From Myotis daubentonii (Eukaryota; Chordata; Mammalia; Chiroptera; Vespertilionidae), in contig NC_081841.1 of assembly GCF_963259705.1 (NCBI RefSeq), forward strand, positions 94,596,559-94,660,558: a stretch of DNA of 64,000 nucleotides. The letters run 5' to 3'. The number at the start of each line of letters is the position of its first letter. The first letter of the stretch is position 1. Under the pieces are notes generated by a model, which searched no databases, was not told the origin of the DNA, and was given only the letters and a program-made list of their open reading frames with translations. The translations under genes and the position numbers were made by a program. This document shows positions 1 through 11,043 of this stretch, in pieces.

Positions 1-542
1 CACGGCAGGGCCGATCCAGGGGTTGGGGCGTTGCCCCAGGTCACGCACACAACAGGGCCGATCGGGGGTTGGGGCACCGCCCCGGGTCGGGTCGCACACA
101 GGATGCCCTGGGCAGGTCACACACGGCCCAGGACGCCCGGGCGGGCCGGTGATCGCTGCTGCGTTGCCCGGCCGCCCCGGGTAGGGTCGCACATGGGATG
201 CCCGGATGGAGGACGGGCGGGCTGGCCGATTGCTGCTGCACTACCCAGCCACCCCGGGTCGGGTCGCACACAGACGCCTGCCGCCCCGGGTCACAGATAG
301 CAGGCCCGGATGGTGGCAGGGCAGGCGGATGGCGCTGTCCCGCCCCACCACCCGGGTCGCAAATAGCAGGCCCAGATGGCGGCGGGGCAGGCGGGATGGC
401 GCTGTCCTGCCCTGCCCTGCCTGAAATATGCAAATTAGCTACCATCTTTGTTGGTGGTTAATTTGCATATTGCACTGATTAGCCAATGGGAGGCATAGCG
501 AAGGTACGGTCAATTACCATGTTTGTCTATTATTAGATAGGA
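1..542 (-). mobile_element. Helitron (HeliBat type), 3' part outside window, GC-rich core
   Basis: The right edge is a Helitron 5' end in minus orientation (TCCTATCTAATAATAGAC...), after a segment rich in ATGCAAAT-type words. Positions 31-420 are GC-rich and built of diverged direct repeats sharing GGGTCGCACA, ATAGCAGGCCC and GGATGGCGCTGTCC. Confidence 0.7.
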
Positions 543-544
543 TA

Positions 545-1260
545 CTAGAGACCTGGTGCATGAATCCATGCATGGGTGGGGTCCCTCAGGATGGCCTGTG
601 GGGATCAGGCCGAAACCGGTAGTCTAATGCCACCTGCGGATCCTGCCTGCAGCTCCCGCTCATCCCAGTCTGCTGCACCTGCCGCAGGCTCACGCCCAGT
701 CAGTCCTGATTGGGAGAGGCTTGTGCTGCCACAGCAGCACTTGCCCTGTGAGCCCTGCCTCTGGCGCCCATGATGAGGGAGAGGAGTAGAGGGGGCGGGA
801 TGCGATCAGCCCTCTGATGGGTAGTGGGACGCCCTTGCTGGCCCAGGATCTGGATCCATCCTGCTGATGTTCGCGCCGGTTGTCGCGAGCCACCTGGCAG
901 CCACTTTTATATCCTTTCTTCCTTACAGAGCTTCTAGGGAGGGGAAGCAGCCACAGTGCCTGAGGCCAACTTCCAGGAGGCCGGTGGCGCTGTCAGGATC
1001 ATGCTAGCGGCACTGGTCGGTCGGTGCCTGGCCTGTTCTTCTGGAGATTGGACCTGTAGAACTACTGAAGGAGTGAGTGGCTGCCACTGACTGGTGGGCC
1101 ACTGGAATGGATCGGTGAACTGAGCAATGCTCCCACTATGGAAGCATACTGATTACCAGGGGGCAGCTTCTGGGTTGAGCATCTGCCCCCTGGTGGTCAG
1201 TGTGTGTCATAGCAACCGGTCATTTGGTCATTCAGTTGCTTAGGCTTTTATATATATAGA
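545..1260 (-). mobile_element. Helitron, non-autonomous
   Basis: The minus-strand 3' end CTAG (545-548) is preceded by the hairpin around GTGCATGAATCCATGCAT. The 5' end TC is at 1260-1259. It abuts the previous Helitron with 2 nt between. Confidence 0.8.
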
Positions 1261-1264
1261 TATA

Positions 1265-1705
1265 CTAGAGGCCCGGTACACAAATTCAGGGTCTCTCGGC
1301 CTGGCCTGCAGGATCAGGCTGAAACCGGCTCTCCGACCTCCCCCAAGGGGTCCTGGATTGCAAGAGGTGCAGGCCAGGCCAAGGGACCTCACCGGTGCAC
1401 AATCAGGGCCAGGGAGGGATGCAGGAGGTTCGGCAGCTAGGGAGGGATCGCTGGAGGGCTCCAGGGTGTGTCTCACTCAGTCCAGATGACCCAGACCTCA
1501 GCAGTAAGCTAACCTACCCCCTGGTGGTCAGTGCACATCATAGCAACTGGTAAACCGGTTGACTGTCTGTCACCTGGTGGTCAGTGCACATCATAGTGAG
1601 CGGTTGAACAGCCTTAGCATATCATTAGCATATTACACTGATTGGTTGAACAGCCGACAGGTTGACAGGACACTTAGCATATTAGGCTTTTACTATATAG
1701 AAGGA
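1265..1705 (-). mobile_element. Helitron, non-autonomous
   Basis: CTAG end at 1265-1268 with GGCCCGGTACAC, 5' end at about 1705 reading TCCTTCTATATAGTAAAAGC. It is third in a head-to-tail row. It contains two copies of the segment with TGGTGGTCAGTGCACATCATAG. Confidence 0.8.
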
Positions 1706-1907
1706 TATTGATTTCAGAGAGGAAGGGAGAGGAAGAGAGAGACAGAAACATCATTGATGAGAGAGAATCATTGATTGGCTGCCTCCTGCATGCTTCCACC
1801 TGGGGACCAAGCCCACAACCCAGGCATGTGCCCCTGACCAGAATCAAACCTGGGACCTTTCAGTCTGCAAGCCAATGCTCTATTCACTGAGCCAAACTGG
1901 CTAGGGC
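1706..1907 (-). repeat. VES SINE
   Basis: tRNA-like head with A box TTTGGCTCAGTGAAT and B-box region at the right end, tail TGAAATCAATA at the left. It sits directly against the Helitron 5' end. Confidence 0.85.
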
Positions 1908-3410
1908 TGGTGGGGCCACTCTTGCTGCTCAGGGTGCACACTGCCTATATAACTGGCTTGTTGCAAAACAAACACTAAATGCTGTATTCACTTTTTGCCT
2001 TTGTTGGTAAAACTGAAGATTCTCTTTGGATTCCTTTCAGTTAGCAAAAATACATACTAACGTAGGTTTTTCATAAAAGCAAAGTGGCATGATGCAACTT
2101 TTGAAAAGCAAGGGATACAGGAATGTGTCTTTCCCTTCTGACTTATTTCACTGAGCATAATGTGTGAGGAGAAAATGGTGAATTCAGCTTGAACACTAAA
2201 TTGGAGAACTGAGCTGGAGATGTCTGTGGGACCACAAAGTAGAAAGGATAGTAAACAACTATAGAGGACTTCCTTGCAAGAGAGAAATTTTGGAAAGTAA
2301 CTGCTTAGGACCTAAGGAACTCAGGAGAAGGCACCAGTGGGAAGGGATGAACATTAGGTTCAATCCTTAACTGGATTTACCACCTATCCATGAGCAGATG
2401 GATGCTGAAAGTGTTTGGGAAACATCTGCCATGGAGTTGATTATTATGCTTATAACAGAAATGTGTAAATTGTCTTTTTTGCAGGAGTGAATACAAGACA
2501 ATAAAGTGAACACAATCCTGGATCAAGAACAGCAAGGAAAGCATGAACTGATTATCAGCCCCAAATATGAGCTATGAAAATGAAAAAAAAAATGTTCCAT
2601 CAAGCATTTATTTAAACTGTTAATCTAAAGAAAACCATTTCATTTTGTACAGGTTAGTACGAAAAAAAAAAAAAAAAACCACACCCAGAATTTCTGCAGA
2701 GTAAAAGAAATGAAATTGCTATTTTCCTCCCATTTTTCTCATGGAACATTTCCTATTTACTTGGTCAAACAGGGAAAACTCTAAACATATATCTTAGACT
2801 TAGAGAAACACAGACCTACTACTCAAGTGTGGCAGATGATAATGCCCACAAGAACTCCATTCTCTTGAACTACCCTCCAATTATTGACCAGCCAAAGTTT
2901 AAACTGAAGATACCTACACAAGGCTTTATCACACAGGTAATTCTTTACAAATGTGCCCTACTTACCTACCTTTGTTTACGGGCACCAGAAATATTTCTCT
3001 AGTCCCCCTGTACTATTCTTCACTTATTCAGCTAACAAACATTTGGTAAAAGTCTGCTAAAAGATTGCCTCTACTCATCTACTCCTGTACACACACTTTT
3101 AAGAATCACTAGATGAACTGAAAATAACACAAGTATCTGCCACGAGTAAAATGGATAAAATGTGATCTAGTCATTAATGGAATGTTATACAGTACATTAA
3201 TGAAAATGAGCACAATCCATAAGTTGATTGCAAACATAATGTAAAACAAATAAGCAACAAACAAAACATTACATTTTTAAAGCTTCCTTTTACATCAAGT
3301 TCAAAAACATAAACCAAATTAGATTGCTTATGTATAAACACAGAAGACAAAGTCATAAAAAAGAAAAAAGGAAATGATCATCTCAAGAGTCACAGCAGAC
3401 CCATACATCT
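1908..3410. other. TULP3 intron 1, single-copy stretch
   Basis: AT-rich sequence with no gene, open frame of note or young repeat recognised; an A-tract lies at 2665-2682. Confidence 0.5.
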
Positions 3411-3424
3411 ATGGCCAATCAATT

Positions 3425-3644
3425 GTGTGTGTTTATTAATCCTCATCCTCATACTCTTTTTCATTGATTTTCAGAGAGTGGGAGAGAGGGAGAGAGAGAA
3501 AAACATCGATGTGAGAGAGACACATCAATTGGTTGCCTCCCATCCATGCCCCAACTGAAGCTGCACGTGCCCCTCACTAGGAATCGAACCCACAACCCTT
3601 TGGTTGATGGGCCATCGCTCTAACACTGAGCAAACTGGCCAGGG
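3425..3644 (-). repeat. VES SINE, older subfamily
   Basis: Flanked by the target duplication ATGGCCAATCAATT (3411-3424 and 3645-3658). Confidence 0.85.
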
Positions 3645-3782
3645 ATGGCCAATCAATTTGATAAGGGTGCCAAGGTCATTCAATGAAGAAACAACAGTTT
3701 CTTCAACAAGTAGTGCTAGACAACTAAATATCCACATGCAAAAGAATAAAATTGGACCTCTATCTCACACTATATATAAAAA

Positions 3783-4478
3783 CTAGAGGCCCAGTGCACG
3801 AATTCGTGCACCAGTGGGGTCCCTCGGCCTGGCCTGCGGGATTGGGCCAAAACCAGCTCTCCAACATCCCCTAAGGCAGCGGTTCTCAACCTGTGGGTCG
3901 CGACCCCTTTGGGGGTCAAACGACCCTTTCACAGGGGTTGCCTAAGACTATTGGAAAATACATATATAATTACATATTGTTTTTGTGATTAATCACTGTG
4001 CTTTAATTATGTTCAATTTATAACAATGAAATTGGGGGTCACCACAACATGAGGAACTGTATTAAAGGGTTGCAGCATTAGGAAGGTTGAGAACCACTGC
4101 CCTAAGGGGTCCTGGATTGTGAGAGGGCATAGGCCAGGCTGAGGGACCCCACCAGTGCACGATCAGGGCCGGGGAGGGGCGCAGGTTGGCCAGCCGGGGA
4201 GGGACCGCAGGAGGGCTCCAAGGCATGTCCAGGCAATCTCGCTCAGTCCCAATTGGCCAGACCTCTGCAGCAAGGTAACCTACTGGTTGGAGCATCTGCC
4301 GCCTAGTGGTCAGTGCACGTCATAGCAACTGGTTGACCAGTCAACTGTCTGCCCCCTAGTGGTCAGTGCACATCATAGCGAGCAGCTGAGAGGCCTTAGC
4401 ATATCATTAGCATATTACGCTTTAATTGGTTGAATGGATGACCGGACACTTAGCATATTAGGCTTTTATTATATAGGA
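3783..4478 (-). mobile_element. Helitron with nested hAT
   Basis: CTAG end 3783-3786 with hairpin GTGCACGAATTCGTGCAC; 5' TC at 4478-4477. Interrupted at 3877-4097 by a hAT element. Confidence 0.85.
3877..4097. mobile_element. Non-autonomous hAT element inside Helitron
   Basis: Terminal inverted repeats CAGCGGTTCTCAACCT and AGGTTGAGAACCACTG; 8-bp duplication CCCTAAGG on both sides. Confidence 0.9.
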
Positions 4479-4498
4479 TTAACTAAAACGTATCAAAG

Positions 4499-5135
4499 CC
4501 TGGCCAGTGTGGCTCAGTTGGTTGGAGTGTCATCTCATGCACCAGAAGGTCACAGGTTTGATTCCTGGTCAGGGCACATAACCAGGTTGCAGGTTCAATC
4601 CCTAGTTGGGATGCATGCAGGAGGCAACCAATCGATGTTTCTCTTTTTTATTTTTTTGTTAATATTTTTCCATTGATTTTTAGGTAGAATGGAAAGAGGG
4701 GAAAAGACACAAAGAGAGAAACACTGATGTGAGAGAGACACAGCAATTAGTTGTCTCCCACACACACCCCAGGAGCCTGCAACTGAGGTACATGCCCTTA
4801 ACCGGAATCGAACCTGGGGCTCTTCAGTCCGCAGGCCAACATTCTTTTGTTTAAATATATTTTTATTGATTTCAGAAAGGAAGGGAGAGAGATAGAAACA
4901 TCAACGATGAGCGGGAATCACTGATTGGCTGCCTCCTGCACGTCCCACACTGGGGATCGAGCCCTCAACCCAGGCATGTGCCCTGACCGGGAACTGAACC
5001 ATAACCTCCAGGTTCATAGGTCAACATTCAACCACTGAGCCAAACCGACTACAGCTGATGTTTCTCTCATACATCGATGTTTCTCTCCATCTCTCCCTCT
5101 GCCTTCCTCTCTAATAAAATCAATTAAATAAAAAA
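4499..5135 (+). repeat. VES SINE split by two nested SINEs
   Basis: The head is at 4499-4646 and the tail at 5056-5135. Between them lie two minus-strand VES copies, 4647-4850 and 4851-5055, the first lacking its head where the second begins. Confidence 0.75.
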
Positions 5136-5177
5136 TAATTAAAATTAAAAAAACCCAAAAGTCTTAAATAGACTTTC

Positions 5178-5315
5178 AGCTTTCAGCTCAAAGGAAGCCA
5201 ACGTATAAATTTCTTTGGTCATTCCGAATCTGGGATCACCTGACACCAACCTCCTCCACGATGCCACTTAAGTTTGACCCCAATGAGATCAAAGTCCTAT
5301 ATCTGAGGGGCCAGT
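5178..5315 (+). pseudogene. RPL12: RPL12 processed pseudogene, 5' fragment
   Basis: 5'-UTR-like sequence (GGAAGCCAACG, ACACCAACCTCCTCCACG) leads into an ATG at 5261 that reads MPLKFDPNEIKVLYLR, the start of ribosomal protein L12 with two changes. Homology stops after 19 codons at the join to L1 3'-end sequence. There are no introns and the copy is not a gene. Confidence 0.75.
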
Positions 5316-5446
5316 GGGAAAGCCATGTCATATGTCTTACATGTATTACATATGTCTCCTTTATTTCCCACCCTGGACAATCCCCTGGCCTCCCCTACCC
5401 CCCAGTGTCTTATGTCAATTGGTTATGCTTATGTGCATGGATACAA
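5316..5446 (-). mobile_element. L1 3'-end fragment
   Basis: Shares ACAATCCCCTGGCCTCCCCT and GTCTTATGTC-ATTGGTTATG with the L1 3' end at 60,550-60,620, same orientation. It appears to be the original 3' end of the broken minus-strand L1. Confidence 0.65.
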
Positions 5447-5986
5447 AGAAGGGAGTGGCAAGAAATATTCAAAGTGATGAATACCAAGAACCTACAACCA
5501 AGACTACTTTATCCAGCAAAACTATCATTCAGAAGTGAAGGCCAGATAAAGAGCTTCACAGATAAGAAAAAGCTAAAGGAGTTCATCACCACCAAACCAG
5601 TATTATATGAAATGCTGAAAGGTATCCTTTAAGAAGAGGAAGAAGAAGAAAAAGGTAAAGATACAAATTATGAACAACAAATACACATCTATTAACAAGT
5701 GAATCTAAAAATCAAGGGAATAAATAATCTGATGAACAGTATAAACTGGCAATTGTAATAGAATCAGGGACATAGAAAGGGAATGGACTATTCTTGGGGT
5801 GGGGGGGGAAGGGGTGTGGGGTGAGGGAAGAGATTGGACAATAATCGTGCACCTATGGATGAGGACAGTGGGTGGGGAGTGAGGGCGGAGGGTGGGGTGG
5901 GAACTGGGTGGAGGGGAGATATGGTGGGAAAAAAGAGTAACTAATGTAATAATCTGAACAATAAAGATTTAATTAAAAAAAACCCA
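5447..5986 (+). mobile_element. Half-L1 element copy A, inverted 3' part
   Basis: Last 61 codons of an L1-type ORF1 (REWQEIFKVMNTKNLQPRLL..., stop at 5632), then a GGAAGAAGAAGAA tract, a G-rich 3' tail with AATAAA and an A-tail. It is followed by ACTAAAAGGGAG and L1 sequence. The ORF1 part is identical to the minus-strand copy at 6933-7147. Confidence 0.75.
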
Positions 5987-5991
5987 AAAAA

Positions 5992-6840
5992 CTAAAAGGG
6001 AGCCCACCGTTTAGGAGAACATATTTGGCAATGATACATCTGATAAAGGGTTAATAACAAAATATATCAGGAACTTATACAACTTAACAAAAGGAAGACA
6101 GCCAGTCCAATTAAAGGGCAAAGACCCTAAATAGACACTTCTCCAAAGAGGACATACAGATGGAAAAAGACATGAAAAAATGCTCAAAGTCACTGATCAT
6201 CTGAGAGGTGCAAATTAAGGCTACAATGGAAATTAAACCTCACACCTGTCAAAATGGATACCATCAACAAATCAACAAATGACAAGTGCTGGTGAGAATG
6301 TGGAGAAAAGGGAACCCTGGTATGCTGATGGTGGGAATGCTGACTGATGGGTACAGCCATTATAGAAAACGGTATGGAGTTTCCTAAAAAAATTAAATAT
6401 GGAACTGCCATTTGACCCAGTGATCCCACTTGTAGGAATATATACTAAGAAACCAAAAACACCAATCAGAAAGAATGTATGTGCTCCTGTGTTCATAGCA
6501 GCACAATTTACAATAGCTAAGATTTGGAAACAGCCCAAGTGCTCATCAGTAAATGAGTGGATACAAAAGCTGTGGTAATCCCAGCCAGGGTGGTTCAGTG
6601 GTTGAGCGTCAACCTATGAACCAGGAGGTCACAGTTTGATTCCTGGTCAGGGGACATGCCTGGTTTGCGGGCTCAGTCCCCAGTGTATGGCATGTAGGAT
6701 GCAGCCAGCCAATCAATGATTCTCATCATTGATGGTTCTATCTCTCTCTCCCTATCCCTTCCTCTCTGAAATCAATAAGTATATATTTTTTAAAAAGCTG
6801 TGGTACATTTACACCACAGAATACTATGCAGCAATAAAAA
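5992..6840 (+). mobile_element. L1 ORF2 3' segment, inverted relative to main L1
   Basis: Encodes the end of ORF2 (WQKRKPHRLFGRTYLA-like, then QCSSVNEWIQKLW and YYAAIKK) with stops. It starts with ACTAAAAGGGAGCCCACC, which continues the minus-strand L1 that stops at 8825. A SINE splits it at 6578-6792. Confidence 0.75.
6578..6792 (+). repeat. VES SINE
   Basis: Flanked by AAAGCTGTGGTA on both sides within L1. Confidence 0.9.
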
Positions 6841-6932
6841 AGAAGGTGAGAGGGTTTGCAGCCGGGAAGAGCAGAACTCCCCTGGAAAGGTAAAAAAAAA
6901 CCAGGGATTTGGGCAGGAAAGTTTGCCAGACC
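6841..6932. other. Junction filler between inverted L1 segments
   Basis: About 90 bp that I cannot assign to L1 or to the half-L1 element, at the right breakpoint of the inversion. Confidence 0.4.
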
Positions 6933-8825
6933 TCTTTACCATTTTCTTCTTCTTCCTCTTCTTAAAGGATACCTTTCAGCATTTCATATAATACTGGTTT
7001 GGTGGTGATGAACTCCTTTAGCTTTTTCTTATCTGTGAAGCTCTTTATCTGGCCTTCACTTCTGAATGATAGTTTTGCTGGATAAAGTAGTCTTGGTTGT
7101 AGGTTCTTGGTATTCATCACTTTGAATATTTCTTGCCACTCCCTTCTGGCCTGCAAAGTTTCTGTTGAGAAATCAGCTGACAGTTGTATGAGTATTCCCT
7201 TGTAGGTAACTGATTTTCTTTCTCTTGCTGCTTTTAGGATTCTCTCTTTGTCTTTTGCTCTTGGCATTTTAATGATGATGTGTCTTGGTGTGGTCCTCTT
7301 TGGATTCCTTTTGTTTGGGGTTCTCTGTGCTTCCTGGACTTGTAAGTCTAATTTCTTTCACCAGGTAGGGGAAGTTTTCTGTCATTATTTCTTCAAATAG
7401 GTTTTCAATATCTTGCTCTCTCTCTTCTTCTGGCACCCCTATAATTCGGATGTTGGTACGCTTGAAGCTGTCCCAGAGGTTCCTTACACTATCTTCGTAT
7501 TTTCAGATTCTTTTTTCATTTTGCTTTTCCAGATGCGTGTTTTTTGTTTCTTCGTATTTCAAATCTTTGACTTGATTCTTGCGATCCTCTGGTCTGTTGT
7601 TGGGAGTCTGTATAATGTTCTTTATTTCAGTCAGTGTATGCTTACTTCTAGTTGGTCCTTTATCACAACATCAAGGGTCTCATTAGATTTCTTGAGGATC
7701 TCACTACATTTATCTGCGGTCTCACCAGTCTTCTTAAAGATCTCACTACATTTATCGGCGGTCTCAGCAGTCTTTTCGAGGGCCTTATAAAGTTTATTGG
7801 CGGCTTCTAGACAGTTCTTTAAAGACCTTAAAAGTGTGGTTTTGAACTCTATATCCAGCATTTTGCTTTCCTCCAATTCTGTCATTTGTGTCCTGTTTCT
7901 TTGTCTCGGCATTTTTTATGCTTCGCTGTGTCGATAGAGTGCCTTTCTGTGCTAAGTGTCCCAATTACCTGAGGTAGACACTCTTGGTGCACCCCCTTGT
8001 GGGCTTTGTGCACAGTCTTGTTGTAATTAAGCCTTGATTGTTGTAGTTATCACTGTGAGGAATTGACCTCCAGGCCAATTGGCTGTGAGAATCAGCTGTG
8101 TCTGCAGTGGGAGAACTTCTGTGCTGGAGACACCCCTCTGGGGCTGGACTTGCTTCAATGGGGCTTTGGTGCTCACTGAGTCTTCCTCCTGAGTGTGTCT
8201 TTTATGGTTCCACAGAGCTGCAAACTGGATGGTCCCACTCTGACCTCTGGGCTTCCTGGCTCCTGGATCTCTAGGGAGGTGCTAATCTAGCCTTTGCCTG
8301 AGGCTATCCAGCAAAAGTCTCCCTGCAGGGCTTGGGCGGGGCGGGTCCCACGGGATCAACAGGGCGGGGTTAGCAATTATGGCTGCTCTCAGTCTTGCCC
8401 TCAGAGGCTCTGCTTCTCAGTGTCCCAGTAATTGCTGCAAGCCCCATGGAGAGAAAGCTGCCCTAGGGTTCTGAGCGATGCCAGACAGTCCCACTTCTCC
8501 CGTATGAGTTTGGGTCCCTAGGGACTCGCCCGGAGTTGGAGCTCAGAGTCTGAGACTCCCTCCCGATTGAAAACAACAACCACGCCCTCAGCCGCCAGCC
8601 CGCTCCGCATGCACTCCGCACCTTAGTATTTTACTTCAGCACTGCGCCTCCTCTGAGTCTCGGTATGTTTTACTCTTTCCTCCTAGTTGTAGAACTTCCA
8701 CTCAGCCAACCTTCCTGTGGTTCTGGATGATGTCCGTTCTGTCTTTTAGTTGTATTTTTGAAGTGGTTGTTCGAGGCAGCAAACTCCGGTGTTTACCTAT
8801 GCCGACATCTTGGTTTCTCCCTTTT
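6933..8825 (-). mobile_element. Half-L1 element copy A, 5' UTR and ORF1
   Basis: Minus strand: 5' end GAAACCAAGATGTCGG near 8820, about 900 bp of GC-rich 5' UTR, ORF1 start MPRQRNRTQM at 7912-7910, a frameshift after about 93 codons, then the RRM-like and C-terminal parts to the stop at 6962. Next to the 5' end is ACTAAAAGGGAG, the same word found at its A-tail (5993). Confidence 0.75.
7655..7822 (-). repeat. 42-bp tandem repeat in ORF1 coiled coil
   Basis: Four units at 7655, 7697, 7739 and 7781; the middle two are nearly identical and encode ETADKCSEIFKKTG-like 14-residue blocks, two heptads each. Confidence 0.75.
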
Positions 8826-8874
8826 AGTTTTGTTGATGGCTTCTTTTGCTGTGCAGAAGGCTTTTATTTTTATA

Positions 8875-9354
8875 CTAGAGGCCCGGTGCACAAAATTCAT
8901 GCACAGGGGTGGGGGGATTGTCCCTCAGCCCAGCCTGCACCCTCTCCAACCTGGGAACCCTTGAGGGATGTCCAATTGCCCATTTAGGCCCGATCCCAGT
9001 CAGACATCCCTCTCACAATCCGGGACTGCTGGCTCCCAATCACTCGCCTGCCTGCCTGCCTCTAACTGGTTCTGCCTGCCAGCCTGATCACCCCCTAACC
9101 ACTGCCCTGCCAACCTGATTGATGCCTAACTGCTCCCCTGGCAGCCCGGTCGCCCCTAACTGTCCTCCCCTGCCAGCCCGGCCTCCCCACAACTGCCCTC
9201 CCCTGCAGGCCTGGCCCCCCCCACAACTGCCCTCCCTTTCAGGCCTGGTCCCTCCCAACTACCCTCCCCTGCCAGCCATCTTTGACCACATGGGGGTGGC
9301 CATCCTGTGTTGGAGTGATGGTCAATTTGCATATTACCTCTTTATTAGATAGGA
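8875..9354 (-). mobile_element. Helitron, C-rich subfamily
   Basis: CTAG end with GTGCACAAAATTCATGCAC hairpin; 5' end TCCTATCTAATAAAGAGG. Inside, a C-rich part repeats CTGCC-C-CCCCTGCCAGCC-like units (9060-9275). Confidence 0.85.
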
Positions 9355-9399
9355 TAGTCCCATTTGTTTATTTTCTCCTTAGTTTCCTTTGCCCTAGGA

Positions 9400-9611
9400 C
9401 AGTGGTCGGCAAACTCATTAGTCAACAGAGCCATATATCAACAGTACAACGAATGATATTTCTTTTGAGAGCCAAATTTTTTAAACTTAAACTATATAGG
9501 TAGGTACATTGTTATTAACTTAATTAGGGTACTCCTACGGCTTAGGAAGAGCCACACTCAAGGAGCCAAAGAGCCGCATGTGGCTCATGAGCCGCAGTTT
9601 ACCGACCATGG
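9400..9611. mobile_element. Non-autonomous hAT
   Basis: CAGTGGTCGGCAAACT at the left, matching inverted AGTTTACCGACCATGG at the right; 8-bp duplication CCCTAGGA. Confidence 0.85.
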
Positions 9612-10467
9612 CCCTAGGAGATGTATCTGTAAACATATTGGTGAGAGAGATGTGTGATATTTTGCTGCCTATGGCTTCTTCTAGGATGTTTATGGTTTCC
9701 CAACTTACATTTAAGTCTTTTATCCATTTTGAGTTTATTCTTGTGTATGGTGTAAGTTGGCAGTCTAGTTTCTTTTTCCTTCTTTTTTGTTGAATGTATC
9801 TGTCCCATTTTCCCAACACCATTTATTGAAGAGACTCCATTATATGTTCTTGCTTGCTTTGTCAAATATTAATTCAGCGTAATGGCTGGGATCCACTTCT
9901 TGGGTCTCTATACTGTTCCATTGTTCTTTATGCCTGTTCTGGTGCCAGTACCAGGCTGTTTTGATTACAGTAGCTTTATAGTATAACCTGATACCTGGTA
10001 TTGTGATTCCTCCAATTTTTTTCTTCATTCTCAAGATTGCTGCGGATATTCAGGGTCTTTTTGGTTCCATATAAATTTTTAGAGTATTTGTTGTAGATCT
10101 GTGAAATGTGCTGTTGGTATTTTAATAGGGATTGCACTGAATCTGTAGATTTCATTGGGTAGTTTGGGCATTTTAATAATGCTAATTTTACCAATCCATG
10201 AACATGGTGTATTCTCCCACTTGTTTATATCTTCTCCTAACTCTTTTTCCAATGTCCTGTAGTTTCCTAAGTACAGGTCTTTTACCTCCTTGGTTAAGTT
10301 TATTCCTTAATTTTTTTATTGCAACAGTAAATGGAATTGTTTAATGTTTTAAGTTTCTCTTTCTGAGAATTCATTATTGGTGTATAAAAAAGCTATCTAT
10401 CAATTTTTGAGTGCTGATTTTGTATCCTGCTACATTGCTGAATTCATTTATTAAATCTAGTAGTTTT

Positions 10468-10718
10468 GCCCTAGCCGGTTTAGCTCAATGGATAGAACGT
10501 CAGCCTGCAGACTGAAGGGTCCTGGTTCGATTCCAGTCAAGGGCACATGCCCAGGTTGTGGCTCGATCCCCAGTGGGGGGCATGCAGAAGGCAGCCAATC
10601 AGTGATTCTCTCTGATTGATGTTTCTATCTTTCTAGCTCTCTTTTTCTCCCTTCCTCTCTGAAATCAATAAAAATACATTAAAATTAATTAATTAAAATA
10701 ACCCCATTCTTGAAAAAA
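10468..10718 (+). repeat. VES SINE
   Basis: Target duplication AAATCTAGTAGTTTT on both sides within L1. Confidence 0.9.
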
Positions 10719-11043
10719 AAATCTAGTAGTTTTTGGTGGAATCTTTAGGGTTTTTTATGTAAAATATGTTGTCTGTGAATAATGAGAGTTTTACTTCCTC
10801 CTTTCCAATTTGGATGCCTTTTATTTCTTCTTCCTGTCTGATCACAGTGGCTAGGAGTTCCAGTACTATGTTGAATAAGAGTGGTGAAAGCGGACATCCC
10901 TGTCTTGTTCCTGTTCTTAGGGGAAATGGTTTTAATTTTTGCTCATTGAATATGATATTCTCTTTAGGTTTGTCATATATGGCCTTTATTATGTTGAGAT
11001 ATGTTCCCTCTATTCCCACTTTGCTGAGAGTTTTTATAAAAAA

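Noticed and set aside
5992..8825. L1 twin-priming inversion as explanation of the head-to-head L1 parts
   Set aside because: Twin priming would place the inverted 5' part next to a 3' part with a terminal A-tail; here the half-L1 flank words and the 215-bp inverted duplication fit a later genomic inversion better.
10723..11019. Possible live L1 reverse transcriptase
   Set aside because: The catalytic FADD reads FTDN, and frameshifts and insertions surround it.
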